DNA of 49,210 bases from an uncultured delta proteobacterium (GTDB taxonomy: Bacteria; Myxococcota_A; UBA9160; JAFDET01): NCBI GenBank assembly GCA_947259215.1, contig CAMYLJ010000036.1, positions 34,140 through 83,349 of the forward strand. Direction: 5' to 3'. Below are positions 41,224 to 49,210 of this stretch, one piece after another. The first letter of the stretch is position 1, and every line of letters starts with the position of its first letter. The position numbers were made by a program, and so were the translations under genes. The notes under the pieces are model-generated. The model saw only the letters and a program-made list of their open reading frames with translations, was not told the origin of the DNA and did not search any database.

Positions 41224-42114
41224 ATGCGGCTGCGCGGCGAGCGGCGCAACAGCGCGCTCGTCGGGCTGACGGCCAGCTACGCCATCCTGGTCCTGGCCGT
41301 GGCGGCGGCCGCCGTCCGCCCGGGGCTCGCCACCGGGATTCCGGCCTTCCTGCTGATCGGGCTGATGCAGTACCGGCTCGTGGTCGCCGTGCACGAGGCG
41401 ACCCACCGCACCTTCCTGCAGCCGGCCTGGCTGAACGAGCTCTCGGGCGTCGTGAACGCGGCCCTGGTGGGAACCAACTTCACACGGCACCGGCGCGAGC
41501 ACCTCGCGCACCACGAGACGCGGGAGCTGGCGAAGGATCCGATCGGCTACATCTACCATCCCATCCTGCGAGCGCGTCCGGGCTGGCGGCGGCTCGGGGT
41601 GCTGATCTTCGGCACGGCGTTCGAGGCGCTCGAGAAGCTGCGGCAGCAGGGCGCCGGGGCCGGTTTCGAACGCGATCGCCCGCGCGCCGAGCGGCGCGAT
41701 TCGCTCGTGCTGCTGGCTCTGCACGCGCTGCTCTTCGGCGTGTTCTGGGGGCTCTTCGGGTGGTGGGGCTGGCTGGTCTTCTGGATGGCGCCGGTCGCGA
41801 CCGTGGCGCTGTTCATGAATCGCGTGCGCATCTTCGTCGAGCACGGCATTCCCTATGCCGGCCGCGAGCACTACGGGAGACCGCTCGGCAGCGCGCCGCT
41901 CCTCACGGTGGACCTGGCGTCGAACCCGGTCGAGCGCTTCTTCGTCGCGGGCTTCTGGATGAACTACCACAACGCCCACCACCACGTGCCGAGCATCCCC
42001 CACTACCACGTGCCGCGGCTGCGCGAGATCCTCGAGCAAGAAGAGCCCGGCTACCCCGGCGTCGTCGCCACGACCTACGCGGTGAGCCTCGTGCGCATGG
42101 TCCGGGGCGTCTAG
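41224..42114 (+). CDS. Membrane fatty-acid desaturase-like protein
   Basis: The product has 296 residues. The three His boxes are HEATH (57-61), HLAHH (93-97) and HNAHHH (249-254), so a diiron hydroxylase/desaturase site is complete. Four to five hydrophobic segments place it in the inner membrane. It may desaturate or hydroxylate fatty acyl chains or a carotenoid- or sterol-like lipid. The ATG at 41224 has only a weak Shine-Dalgarno; upstream GTG codons in frame would add a non-conserved leader. TATCTT at 41139 may be a -10 box. The gene is divergent from meaA. Confidence 0.87.
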   Translation: MRLRGERRNSALVGLTASYAILVLAVAAAAVRPGLATGIPAFLLIGLMQYRLVVAVHEATHRTFLQPAWLNELSGVVNAALVGTNFTRHRREHLAHHETRELAKDPIGYIYHPILRARPGWRRLGVLIFGTAFEALEKLRQQGAGAGFERDRPRAERRDSLVLLALHALLFGVFWGLFGWWGWLVFWMAPVATVALFMNRVRIFVEHGIPYAGREHYGRPLGSAPLLTVDLASNPVERFFVAGFWMNYHNAHHHVPSIPHYHVPRLREILEQEEPGYPGVVATTYAVSLVRMVRGV

Positions 42115-42165
42115 GGCGCGACGCGCCTTGGCAGGGCGCGGCTCCTGCGGTACCCGAGAGGAGCC

Positions 42166-43836
42166 ATGCACGCCGGGGTACAGAGTGCAGCGCCGGCCCG
42201 CGGCGTGGGTGCCACGCTGGCTCTCGCTCTGGCCTTCGTGATCGTGGCCCTCGGGCTGGCGGCGCCGGCCTTCGACGGGGTCTTCCTGTCGGACGACTAC
42301 CTCTACATCGTCAACAACGCCTACGTGCACGGGCTCAGCTGGGAAAACCTGCGCGTGCTGGTCGATCCCTGGGGCCCGCCGACGACCTACACCCTGAACT
42401 ACGCCCCGGTCCATCTGATCCTGCACGCCGCGGAGTGGCACGTGTTCGGGCCCGAGGCCATGTGGGGCTGGCACGTGGTCAACGCGCTGGCCCACGCGGG
42501 AGTCTCGCTGCTGCTGGTGGCGCTCTTCTCCCGTTCGGGCCTGCCGCGCGCGGCGGCGGTCTTCGGGGCGGCCCTCTTCCTGGTGCACCCGGCCAACGTC
42601 GAGACGGTGTGCTGGATCTTCCAGCTCAAGACCATCGTGGCGTTGGGCCTGTCCGTGGCGGCGCTGGTGCTGCACGAGCGTCGGCCCGGCTGGGCCGCCT
42701 TGCTCTTCGCGCTGGCCGTCCTGACCAAGATCACCGCCATCGCGACGCTTCCGGCGGTTGCGGTGCAGGCGTGGATCCGGAGCCGCAACGAGGGGGCCCC
42801 GGCGAACTGGGCCTGGATCGGCGTGTGGCTCGTCTTCCTGGCCGCTGTTTCGGTGCCGGAGTTCGCGGCCTTCCAGCGCCAGGCCGACAGCCGCATCGTG
42901 ATCCACGAGGACGTGCTGGTGCACGCGCGCACGGTCGTCGCGATCGCCGGCCGCTACCTGGCGATGGCCGCGACGGGCTGGGGCGTGTCGACCTTCCACG
43001 AGCCCGCTCCGGCCACGTCCCTGGCCGATCCGTGGTGGCTGGCAGGCCTGGCGGGGCTGGCCGCGCTGGCGGCGCGCAGCGTGTGGGCGCTGCGCAACCG
43101 GCGCGAGGAGGCCGTCTACTGGGTCCTCGCCGCGGCCGGCTTCGCGCCGGTGTCGCAGGTCTTCCCGTTCATCTTCCCAATGGCCGATCGCTATCTCTAT
43201 CCGATCCTGCCCGGCCTGATCGGCGGCGTTTTGCTGGCGCTGCGGCCCGGCGCCGACTGGCTGTGGCAGCGCGCCGGGGCCTGGGCGGGGAACGATGCGC
43301 GACGCAGCGCCGCGGTCGTCGTCGCCGCACTGCTGCTGGCGTTCCTGGCCGCCACCAGCCGCGCGCGGGCGCCGGTCTTCGCGGACCAGGACGCCATGTC
43401 CATGGACTCGGCCCTGAACTACCCGGACGGCCTGCAGGCGGCCCTGCTGCGCGCGCGACACGCGGTCCGCGTGGGCGACGCGCCCGCCGCGGCTGCGGCC
43501 TACCGACGCGCGGTGGAGCTCGGCTACTCGGACCTGGGGGTCCTGGTGGGAAACCCGGCGTACGCCCGGGTGCGTGCGCATCCCGACTTCCAGGCGATGC
43601 TGCGCGACCTGGCGGACCGCGACATCGAGCGGCTCTCGCGCCACGAGGAACCCGACCAGTCCGAGCTGATGGGGCTGGCGCTCGCGTACACGCTCCGCGG
43701 CGAGCCCGCGACGGCGCTGCGTCTGCTGGAGCGTGCCCTCGCACTCGAAGGGCCCTTCCGCCAGCAGATCCGCGAGCAGATCCGCGTGCTGCGCGCGCAG
43801 CACCCGGATGCGGGGGACGCGGTCGGTCCGAGCTGA
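42166..43836 (+). CDS. GT-C-like membrane protein with C-terminal TPR
   Basis: The product has 556 residues. The N-terminal loop LSDDYLYIVNNAYVHGL and HLILHAAEWHVFG, then HVVNALAHAG and FLVHPANVETVCWI, are typical of GT-C (TMTC/PMT-like) membrane glycosyltransferases. About ten membrane segments run to residue 405. The last 140 residues form TPR helices, probably periplasmic. It may glycosylate proteins or move sugars from a lipid carrier. The ATG has GAGAGGAG upstream. It faces the TPR lipoprotein gene 7 bp away, tail to tail. Confidence 0.8.
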   Translation: MHAGVQSAAPARGVGATLALALAFVIVALGLAAPAFDGVFLSDDYLYIVNNAYVHGLSWENLRVLVDPWGPPTTYTLNYAPVHLILHAAEWHVFGPEAMWGWHVVNALAHAGVSLLLVALFSRSGLPRAAAVFGAALFLVHPANVETVCWIFQLKTIVALGLSVAALVLHERRPGWAALLFALAVLTKITAIATLPAVAVQAWIRSRNEGAPANWAWIGVWLVFLAAVSVPEFAAFQRQADSRIVIHEDVLVHARTVVAIAGRYLAMAATGWGVSTFHEPAPATSLADPWWLAGLAGLAALAARSVWALRNRREEAVYWVLAAAGFAPVSQVFPFIFPMADRYLYPILPGLIGGVLLALRPGADWLWQRAGAWAGNDARRSAAVVVAALLLAFLAATSRARAPVFADQDAMSMDSALNYPDGLQAALLRARHAVRVGDAPAAAAAYRRAVELGYSDLGVLVGNPAYARVRAHPDFQAMLRDLADRDIERLSRHEEPDQSELMGLALAYTLRGEPATALRLLERALALEGPFRQQIREQIRVLRAQHPDAGDAVGPS

Positions 43837-43843
43837 AGCGCTG

Positions 43844-46303
43844 CTAGGAGCCCGCGCCGGCGCCGCTCGCGTTCGCCAGCTCCGCCTGGGCGCGGCGTGC
43901 GCCTTCGTGCTCCGGATCGACGGCCAACGCCCGCTCCAGCTCGGCTCGCGCCTCGTCGGTGCGGTCGAGCCCCTGGAGCGCGAGCCCCAGGTGGTAGTGG
44001 AAGTCCGCGGGGACCGGACGGCCCCTGTCCTTCAGCTGGGCGATCGCCTCCCGGAACTCGACCACGGCGGGCTCGTTCAGGCCGCGCCGGTAGTACACCC
44101 AGCCCAGGGTGTCGGCGACCGCCGGGCTGTCGGGCATGGCGGACTTGGCCTGGCCGGCCAGGTCGAGGGCGCGGTCGAGATCGCTGCCCAGCTCGGCGAG
44201 CGTGTAGGCCAGGTCGTTGCGCGCCACGTGGAGCTGGGGGTCGCGCTCGAGGGCCTCCTCCAGGGCCGCCCGGGCCTTCGGCAGGTTTCCCGACTCCATG
44301 TAGAGGCGGCCGAGCTGCCACAGATCCAGGGCCCGCAGGTTCGCGCGGTTCTCCTCGTAGACCGCGATCGCCTCGTCCGCGCGGCCCTCGATCTCGAGGA
44401 TTCCGGCCAGCAGGGCAGGCGCGCGCTCGGAGCCCTGGCTGACGAGTGCGCGCGCATCGCGCTCTGCCTCCTCGGTTCGGCCGAGCTCCGCCAGCAGCTG
44501 CGCCCGCAGGAAGCGCAGATCGCCCGAGCGCGTCTCCTCCCGCGTGCCCTCGTCGAGGCGCGCCAGCGCCTGCTCGAGCTTGCCCTCGAGCCGGTCGAGA
44601 CGTACCAGCGCGGTGATCACGCCCTGGGCGCCCGGCCGCTGGGCCAGGATCGCCTCCAGCAGCTCGCGAGAGCGTTCGGGATTCGTGCCGGCCTCGAACT
44701 GGGTGTAGACCAGGACGGCCGCGGTGTTGGGCGGGTCCTCTCGAAACAAGGGTTCGAGGACGCGACGCGCGCGCGGGTGCTCGCCGCGGTGGTAGAGGGC
44801 GCGAGCCATGTACAGGCGCTCCAGCGGGTCGAACGAGTGTCCTCGCCGTCGCATCTCGCGCAGGGTCTCGAGCACCGCGTCCCAGTCTCCGCGCAGGGCC
44901 AGGATGCGGAGACGCCGGCGCAGGTTGAGCTGGCTGACGTAGCCGCGCAGCTCGATCGACTGCTCGAGTGCACGCAGGGCGGCGTCCGTGTCGCCCAACG
45001 CGAGCTCGGCCTCCGACAGGAGCAGGTAGATGTCCGCGCGCTCGATCTCGGTGGAGAGCACCCGGAGCAGGTCGGCCGCCTCCTCGGCGCGCCCGGCCTC
45101 CATGGCGATCCGGGCCCGGGCGTAGCGGCTGTACGGCCCGCCGGGATCGTCGGCCTGCATCTCGGCCAGCAGGGCGCCGGCACGGTCCGTCTGCCCGTCC
45201 GCGAGCCAGGTCTCGAGCAGGCGTACACGGATCGCCGGGTCCGCCGCAAGGCCCGGATCGAGGGCTTCCAGATGGCTCAGGGCGTCCGCGCGCCGTCCCG
45301 ACTGCACCAGATAGCGCGCGAATGCCGCGTGCCGGTTCGGGTCCGCCGGATCGCTGGCCATGGCCTCGCGCCAGATCGCCTCGCCGGCTCCAGCCTCCTC
45401 CTCGTCGGCCAGCTGGGCCAGCCGCATCACCGTGGCAAGGTGTCCGGGATCCATTGCGATCCGCTGCTCGAGGGCCCAGCGCACCAGCGCCCGGTCGCGG
45501 GTGATCCTGCCGTAGCGGGCGGCCGAGTTCGCGCAGATGCGCATCCCCGGCCCGGCCTCTGCCGCACGGGCGGCCGCGAAGGCGTCGCGCCACGCCTGCT
45601 TGGCATCCTCCTCGTGGCCCTCCCAGTGCTCGTAGACGAGCGCGATCTCGTGGCGATCCCACCAGTGGTTGTCGCCGACCTCGGCGGCCGCCTGGAAGGC
45701 CGCGAGGGCTTCCTCGTGGATCGACGGGTCGAGGGCTTCCTCGCGCAGCAGCTTCGCGCGCACGATGGAGCGGTACACGGTGCCGACCGCCCGGTGCGAG
45801 CGCGGGTCTCCGGGCGCCAGCTCGCGCGCCGTCAGGGCCGCCGCGAGCGCGGCGTCGGTATCCGCCCCGAGCAGCGCCAGCTCGGAGCGGAGGATGTAGG
45901 CGTTCGCGTTGGACGGGTCGCGTGCGAGCACTTCTTCGATCAGCTTGTCCGCCGCCGCCGGATCGCTCTGGTAGAGCGCGGGAGCCTGCATGATGGCTGC
46001 GTCCGTCAGGGTCGGGTCGAGGCGGTAGGCCTCGCCGTAGAAGAACGCCGCGTCCTGGCGCAGACCCATGGCGGTGTAGGTCTCGGCGATCCGGAGGTTG
46101 ATCTGCGGATCCCGCGGGTCGACCTGAAGGGCCTTTCGCAGCAGGATCAACGCCTCGCGCCACTCGCGATCCTCGCGCTTCTGCTCGGCCTGGATCAGGT
46201 AGCGTTCGACCTTGTCCTCGTCCGAGGTGCAGCCCGCCAGGCACAGCGCCAGCGCGGCCACCGTCAGCAGGGCGCCCGTGGAGCGCCGCGTTCCCATCCT
46301 CAT
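43844..46303 (-). CDS. TPR-repeat lipoprotein 1
   Basis: The product has 819 residues. Lipobox LAGC (C25) follows a signal peptide. The rest is a long array of TPR-type helix pairs from about residue 35 to the end. The last quarter (RNDLAYTLAELGSDLDRAL, VADTLGWVYYRRG) parallels the neighbouring lipoprotein and resembles the TPR protein (PrsT) of PEP-CTERM/exosortase polysaccharide loci. That association is inference. GGAGG before the ATG lies over the end of the upstream gene, 14 bp away, so both lipoproteins are made from one transcript. Confidence 0.85.
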   Translation of the reverse strand: MRMGTRRSTGALLTVAALALCLAGCTSDEDKVERYLIQAEQKREDREWREALILLRKALQVDPRDPQINLRIAETYTAMGLRQDAAFFYGEAYRLDPTLTDAAIMQAPALYQSDPAAADKLIEEVLARDPSNANAYILRSELALLGADTDAALAAALTARELAPGDPRSHRAVGTVYRSIVRAKLLREEALDPSIHEEALAAFQAAAEVGDNHWWDRHEIALVYEHWEGHEEDAKQAWRDAFAAARAAEAGPGMRICANSAARYGRITRDRALVRWALEQRIAMDPGHLATVMRLAQLADEEEAGAGEAIWREAMASDPADPNRHAAFARYLVQSGRRADALSHLEALDPGLAADPAIRVRLLETWLADGQTDRAGALLAEMQADDPGGPYSRYARARIAMEAGRAEEAADLLRVLSTEIERADIYLLLSEAELALGDTDAALRALEQSIELRGYVSQLNLRRRLRILALRGDWDAVLETLREMRRRGHSFDPLERLYMARALYHRGEHPRARRVLEPLFREDPPNTAAVLVYTQFEAGTNPERSRELLEAILAQRPGAQGVITALVRLDRLEGKLEQALARLDEGTREETRSGDLRFLRAQLLAELGRTEEAERDARALVSQGSERAPALLAGILEIEGRADEAIAVYEENRANLRALDLWQLGRLYMESGNLPKARAALEEALERDPQLHVARNDLAYTLAELGSDLDRALDLAGQAKSAMPDSPAVADTLGWVYYRRGLNEPAVVEFREAIAQLKDRGRPVPADFHYHLGLALQGLDRTDEARAELERALAVDPEHEGARRAQAELANASGAGAGS

Positions 46304-46317
46304 CCGCGTCGACCTCC

Positions 46318-48762
46318 TCAGGACCCGCTCGGGGCGAGGCGGGCCAGCTGCTCGCGGGCCGCCTCCTCTTCCGGGAACGTGCCGGTGTCGAGAGCCTCTC
46401 GCAGCAGCGCGCGGGCGCGCTCCTCCCCGCCCGTCTGCAACAGGGCCAGGCTCAGGCGGTAGGCGATCGAGGGGGACTCCGGCTGCATGAGATGCGCCTT
46501 GCCCAGCGCATCGGCCGCGGCTTCGTAGTCGCCGCGCTTGAAGTGCACCCAACCCAACGTGTCGAGGGTTTCGGCAGAGGGGGCGCCCTGAGTCCCGCGG
46601 CGCGCCAACACCAGCGCCCGCTTCAGGTCCCCGCCCTGCTCGGCCAGGATCCAGGCCAGGTCGTTGTTCGCCTGGGCGTGGAGCGGGTCGAGGGCCAGGA
46701 CCTCGCCGAGCCAGCGTTCGGCTGCCTTCACGTCGCCGGCGGCGAGGTCGCGCTGGGCGACCGCGTAGAGGCGTGCAGCGTCTCGGGGCTCGATCTCGGC
46801 GGCCTGTACCCGCAACTCGCGGGCTCGGGCCTCGTCGCCACTCGCATCGGCCAGCTGGGCCAGGCCGAGCATGGGGGCCGGATCGTCGGGGTTCAGGGCC
46901 AGGGCCTGCTCGAACTCCGCGTGCGCTGCGTCCGGCTGTCCCGAGGCCGCCAGGATCCGCGCCCGCAGGTCGTGGAAGGCGGCCGCCTCGGGATGGGCCT
47001 CGACGGCGCGATCGGCCAGGGCCAGGGCGCGCTGGGGCTCACCGGCGGCGATCCAGCGATCGGAGGCCTGCCGCAGGAAGCTCTCGTTGCTGGGATGGGT
47101 CAGATCGAGGCCGGGCGTCGTCTCGATGGATTCGGCCGCGGCCGACGGCCCCTGGGTGCGGGCCAACAGCTCGCCACGCAGCGCCACGACCGCTGCTGCG
47201 CTCCCCGGAGTCCGGCCGAGCACGCGCAGGCTGTCGGCTGCGGCCTCGTAGTCGCCGAGCTCCAGCTGGGCGCGCGCGGCGATCGCTGCGGCGTCCCGCG
47301 TCCGCTCGGGGTTCCGACGCGCGTTCGGGTCCTGAAGGACCAGGGCCGCGTACCCCAGGGCGCGCGCCGGGCGTCCGCGCCCCAGCTCGATCCGCGCCAG
47401 ATCGACGCCCGCGTTGGTGGCACCGACGTCGATGCGGACCGCTTCGCGCAGCTCCGACAGCATCCGCTCCACGTCCCCGAGGCGGTAGGCCGCCATGCCC
47501 GCCAGGTAGCGGGCGCCGGCGTTGTTGGGCCAGGGACGCAGGCCGCGGTCCAGGTGCGCGAGCGCCGAAGCCATGTCGCCGCGCTCGAACGCGATCTGCC
47601 CGAGCATGAGGTCCCGGTAGTCCTCCTGCTCGATCTCGCCGGCCACCTGCTCCGCGGCGTCGAGGTCTCCCGTGGCCAGCAGGATGGCCGCGTGCTTGAA
47701 GCGCAGGGGGTCGGTCTGGGACGGGACCCGCTCGAGGGTGTGCCGCATGGCCTCGAGGGCTGCCGGGTAGCGTCCCGCGCTGCTGCGATACTCGGCCAGG
47801 GTCAGCCAGGCCTCGGGAGAGTCCGACCGCTCGCTGGCCTCCAGCAGGACCGTATCGCCCGCGGCGGTGTCTCCGCGTGCGCGCAGCCGCTCGGCCAGCA
47901 GCGTCCTCAGCTCCAGCTGCGTCGGCGCCTCCGCGATCGCATCCCGATAGGTGGCGTCCCCGCGGTCCGGCAGGCCGCGCAGGTCCCAGTACGCGACCAG
48001 GGCCTCCAGGGCCCGCGGCTGTTGCGGGAACCGCGCCACCAGGTCGGCCGCGTGGGCCTCCGCGCGTCCCTCGTCGTCGAGCTGCCGCTGGTAGAGCCGC
48101 AGCAGACCGATTCCTGCCTGCAGGGTCGCGTCCGGGTCCTGCTCGGCGTAGCTCTGCCAGATCGCGAGCAGGGTCTTCTCCGCGTCGCCGGGGCGCTCGG
48201 CGCCGATCAGCGCGTGGGCGCGCAGGGCGAGGGGCCCAGCGCTCTCGGGCTCCAGCGCCAGCAGGCGGTCGGCGTCCTCGATCGCCGCATCCCACTCTTC
48301 GGTCGCCAACTGGACGCCCGTGCGCAGCCGCAGGGCGCCGAGGCGGGTCGCCCGGTCGGGCTCGCCTGCCAGCACGCGGTCCGCCGCCTCCAGGGCCTGA
48401 ACGTACTGGGCCAGAGACAGGTAGGCGCCGCCCAGCATCAGCTCCGCCTCGCCGGCCGTGTCCGGGGCGCGGCTCGCGATCTGCAGCGGGAAGATGGCGA
48501 GCGACGGACGGCCGAGCCGCAGCTGCGCGGTTCCCAGCAGGAGGTTCGCGCCGGGGTCGTCCGGATGCTCGTGAAGGATGCGACGCAGCTCCTCCACGGA
48601 CTCCTCGAAGGCTCCTCTCTCATAGAGGTCGCGCACCCCGTCGACGCGTTCCTCGAGACTCTGCCTGCACGCGAGAGCCAGCAACCCCAGCAGCAGCAAG
48701 GGGATCAGCGTCACCCGGCTGGGGGACGCGCGCCGCCAAGTCGGCGTCTCGAGCTCGTTCAT
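46318..48762 (-). CDS. TPR-repeat lipoprotein 2
   Basis: The product has 814 residues. A signal peptide with LLALAC (C32) predicts lipidation. TPR units fill the whole mature chain, ending with NNDLAWILAEQGGDLKRAL and LDTLGWVHFKRGDYEAA. It is similar in length and layout to the downstream lipoprotein, so the pair probably arose by duplication. TPR lipoproteins usually scaffold envelope complexes. GGAGG lies 11 nt before the ATG. It is divergent from the secreted protein gene at 49110. Confidence 0.85.
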   Translation of the reverse strand: MNELETPTWRRASPSRVTLIPLLLLGLLALACRQSLEERVDGVRDLYERGAFEESVEELRRILHEHPDDPGANLLLGTAQLRLGRPSLAIFPLQIASRAPDTAGEAELMLGGAYLSLAQYVQALEAADRVLAGEPDRATRLGALRLRTGVQLATEEWDAAIEDADRLLALEPESAGPLALRAHALIGAERPGDAEKTLLAIWQSYAEQDPDATLQAGIGLLRLYQRQLDDEGRAEAHAADLVARFPQQPRALEALVAYWDLRGLPDRGDATYRDAIAEAPTQLELRTLLAERLRARGDTAAGDTVLLEASERSDSPEAWLTLAEYRSSAGRYPAALEAMRHTLERVPSQTDPLRFKHAAILLATGDLDAAEQVAGEIEQEDYRDLMLGQIAFERGDMASALAHLDRGLRPWPNNAGARYLAGMAAYRLGDVERMLSELREAVRIDVGATNAGVDLARIELGRGRPARALGYAALVLQDPNARRNPERTRDAAAIAARAQLELGDYEAAADSLRVLGRTPGSAAAVVALRGELLARTQGPSAAAESIETTPGLDLTHPSNESFLRQASDRWIAAGEPQRALALADRAVEAHPEAAAFHDLRARILAASGQPDAAHAEFEQALALNPDDPAPMLGLAQLADASGDEARARELRVQAAEIEPRDAARLYAVAQRDLAAGDVKAAERWLGEVLALDPLHAQANNDLAWILAEQGGDLKRALVLARRGTQGAPSAETLDTLGWVHFKRGDYEAAADALGKAHLMQPESPSIAYRLSLALLQTGGEERARALLREALDTGTFPEEEAAREQLARLAPSGS

Positions 48763-49109
48763 CCCTGGGCGGTCCTCCGGCAAAGCCCCGCAGTATAGCC
48801 GTGCCCTTCCGCGTTCCCTTCCGAGTCGGCGGTCGCTCGCGGGTGCGCGTGAGGGTCCGGGTCCGGCTCGGAGGTGACGCCTCGCCGGACCGACCCGCAC
48901 CGCCGCCACCCGGGCGCACCGGGAGGCAGCTTTCAGCGTAGATTGGCCTCCCCGAGGGGGGAAATCGCTCAGAACGCCCGTGCGGGCTGAAGAATGCCCC
49001 ACGGGGAATGACACGATTGCCCACGTGCACCCACTTACACACAAAACGTCGGCAGCCTGCCCGTCACGGATCGTGCCCCCGGCAGGGCCGTCTTCGGAAG
49101 GAGTGAAAC
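48763..49109. other. Divergent intergenic region with three small palindromes
   Basis: This 347-bp gap separates the TPR lipoprotein operon from the secreted protein gene. It holds CCCC-GA-GGGG (48950-48959), GCCCGTGCGGGC (48976-48987) and CCCC-AC-GGGG (48997-49006), then a CTGCC/GGCAG pair around 49055-49085 before the Shine-Dalgarno. They would lie in the upstream region or leader of the plus-strand gene. I found no convincing -35/-10 or -24/-12 promoter. Confidence 0.4.
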
Positions 49110-49210
49110 ATGCGCAAGTTGTTCGGTATCGCGGCTTCGGCCGCCCTGCTGGTTGCAAGCACCGCGAACGCCGCCCCGGTGGTGCGTTCCGCAGACGTGT
49201 TCCTCGGCAT
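49110..49210 (+). CDS. Secreted protein, N-terminal fragment
   Basis: Only about 33 codons are inside the window. AAGGAG lies 6 nt before the ATG. The start MRKLFGIAASAALLVASTAN is a classical Sec signal peptide, with likely cleavage after ANA (residue 22). The mature part begins APVVRSADVFLG. The family cannot be told. A secreted protein divergent from PrsT-like TPR lipoproteins could be a PEP-CTERM substrate; that is a guess to be settled by the missing C-terminus. Confidence 0.75.
   Translation, partial: MRKLFGIAASAALLVASTANAAPVVRSADVFLG

Noticed and set aside
49008-49020. Sigma-54-like TGACACGATTGC
   Set aside because: Only 2 nt separate the two halves; a -24/-12 promoter needs 5.

Overview
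The window is high-GC DNA (roughly 70% by eye) with dense, strongly third-position-GC coding. It looks like the chromosome of a Gram-negative, lipid-rich bacterium. RmuC, EF-P, an ETF pair, adenosylcobalamin-dependent MeaA with MeaB, lipoprotein lipoboxes, a polysaccharide flippase, PlsC-type acyltransferases, a DUF1214 protein and a sulfotransferase fit a deltaproteobacterial-type lineage (Myxococcota/Binatota-like). That placement is inference from gene content. I saw no tRNA, rRNA, CRISPR array, transposase or phage gene.

Layout, left to right. 1-7 kb: the end of an M16 peptidase, rmuC, a TetR repressor with two palindromic operators driving itself and a diiron protein, an APC permease and a sulfotransferase. 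6.7-10.6 kb (minus): acyl-CoA synthetase, zinc alcohol dehydrogenase, DUF1214 protein. 10.7-16 kb: a GT4-like glycosyltransferase facing a minus-strand run efp, WYL regulator, YbhN-like membrane protein, Wzx-like flippase. 16.5-19.4 kb (minus): a ParA-like ATPase, an acyltransferase and a degenerate SDR, all coupled by ATGA overlaps. 19.5-21.3 kb: etfBA with an intrinsic terminator. 21.6-25.9 kb: a secreted cupredoxin-like protein, then a minus-strand run of a serine-less hydrolase, Yip1 protein, Rieske protein, lipase and MBL hydrolase. 26-31.4 kb (plus): a coupled lipid operon of SDR, acyltransferase, patatin, a lipoprotein resembling an inactivated phosphodiesterase, a FabL-like reductase and a DUF1232 protein.

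31.7-41 kb: YbgC-like thioesterase and gloB, a Cas4/RecB-like nuclease, cysE, then an Mrp ATPase, a CcmH-like protein and a cobalamin adenosyltransferase, followed by a frameshifted M42 peptidase, meaB and meaA. Adenosyltransferase, MeaB and MeaA together supply, protect and use adenosylcobalamin, probably in the ethylmalonyl-CoA pathway. 41.2-49.2 kb: a membrane desaturase, a GT-C-like membrane protein with TPR, two large TPR lipoproteins in tandem, and the start of a divergent secreted protein.

The most unusual signal is non-coding. A dispersed intergenic element occurs three times (about 16.1, 22.1 and 31.4 kb). Each copy has 22-23 bp GC-rich arms around a conserved loop of exactly 76 nt, and the arms change in a compensatory way between copies. 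Two copies carry a second module whose hairpin also co-varies and which ends in a TCACGATAAATGG box. Further points of interest are the ParA/acyltransferase/pseudo-SDR operon, the paralogous SDR plus acyltransferase module in the 26-31 kb operon, two likely pseudoenzymes, and a start codon buried in a perfect 16-bp palindrome.
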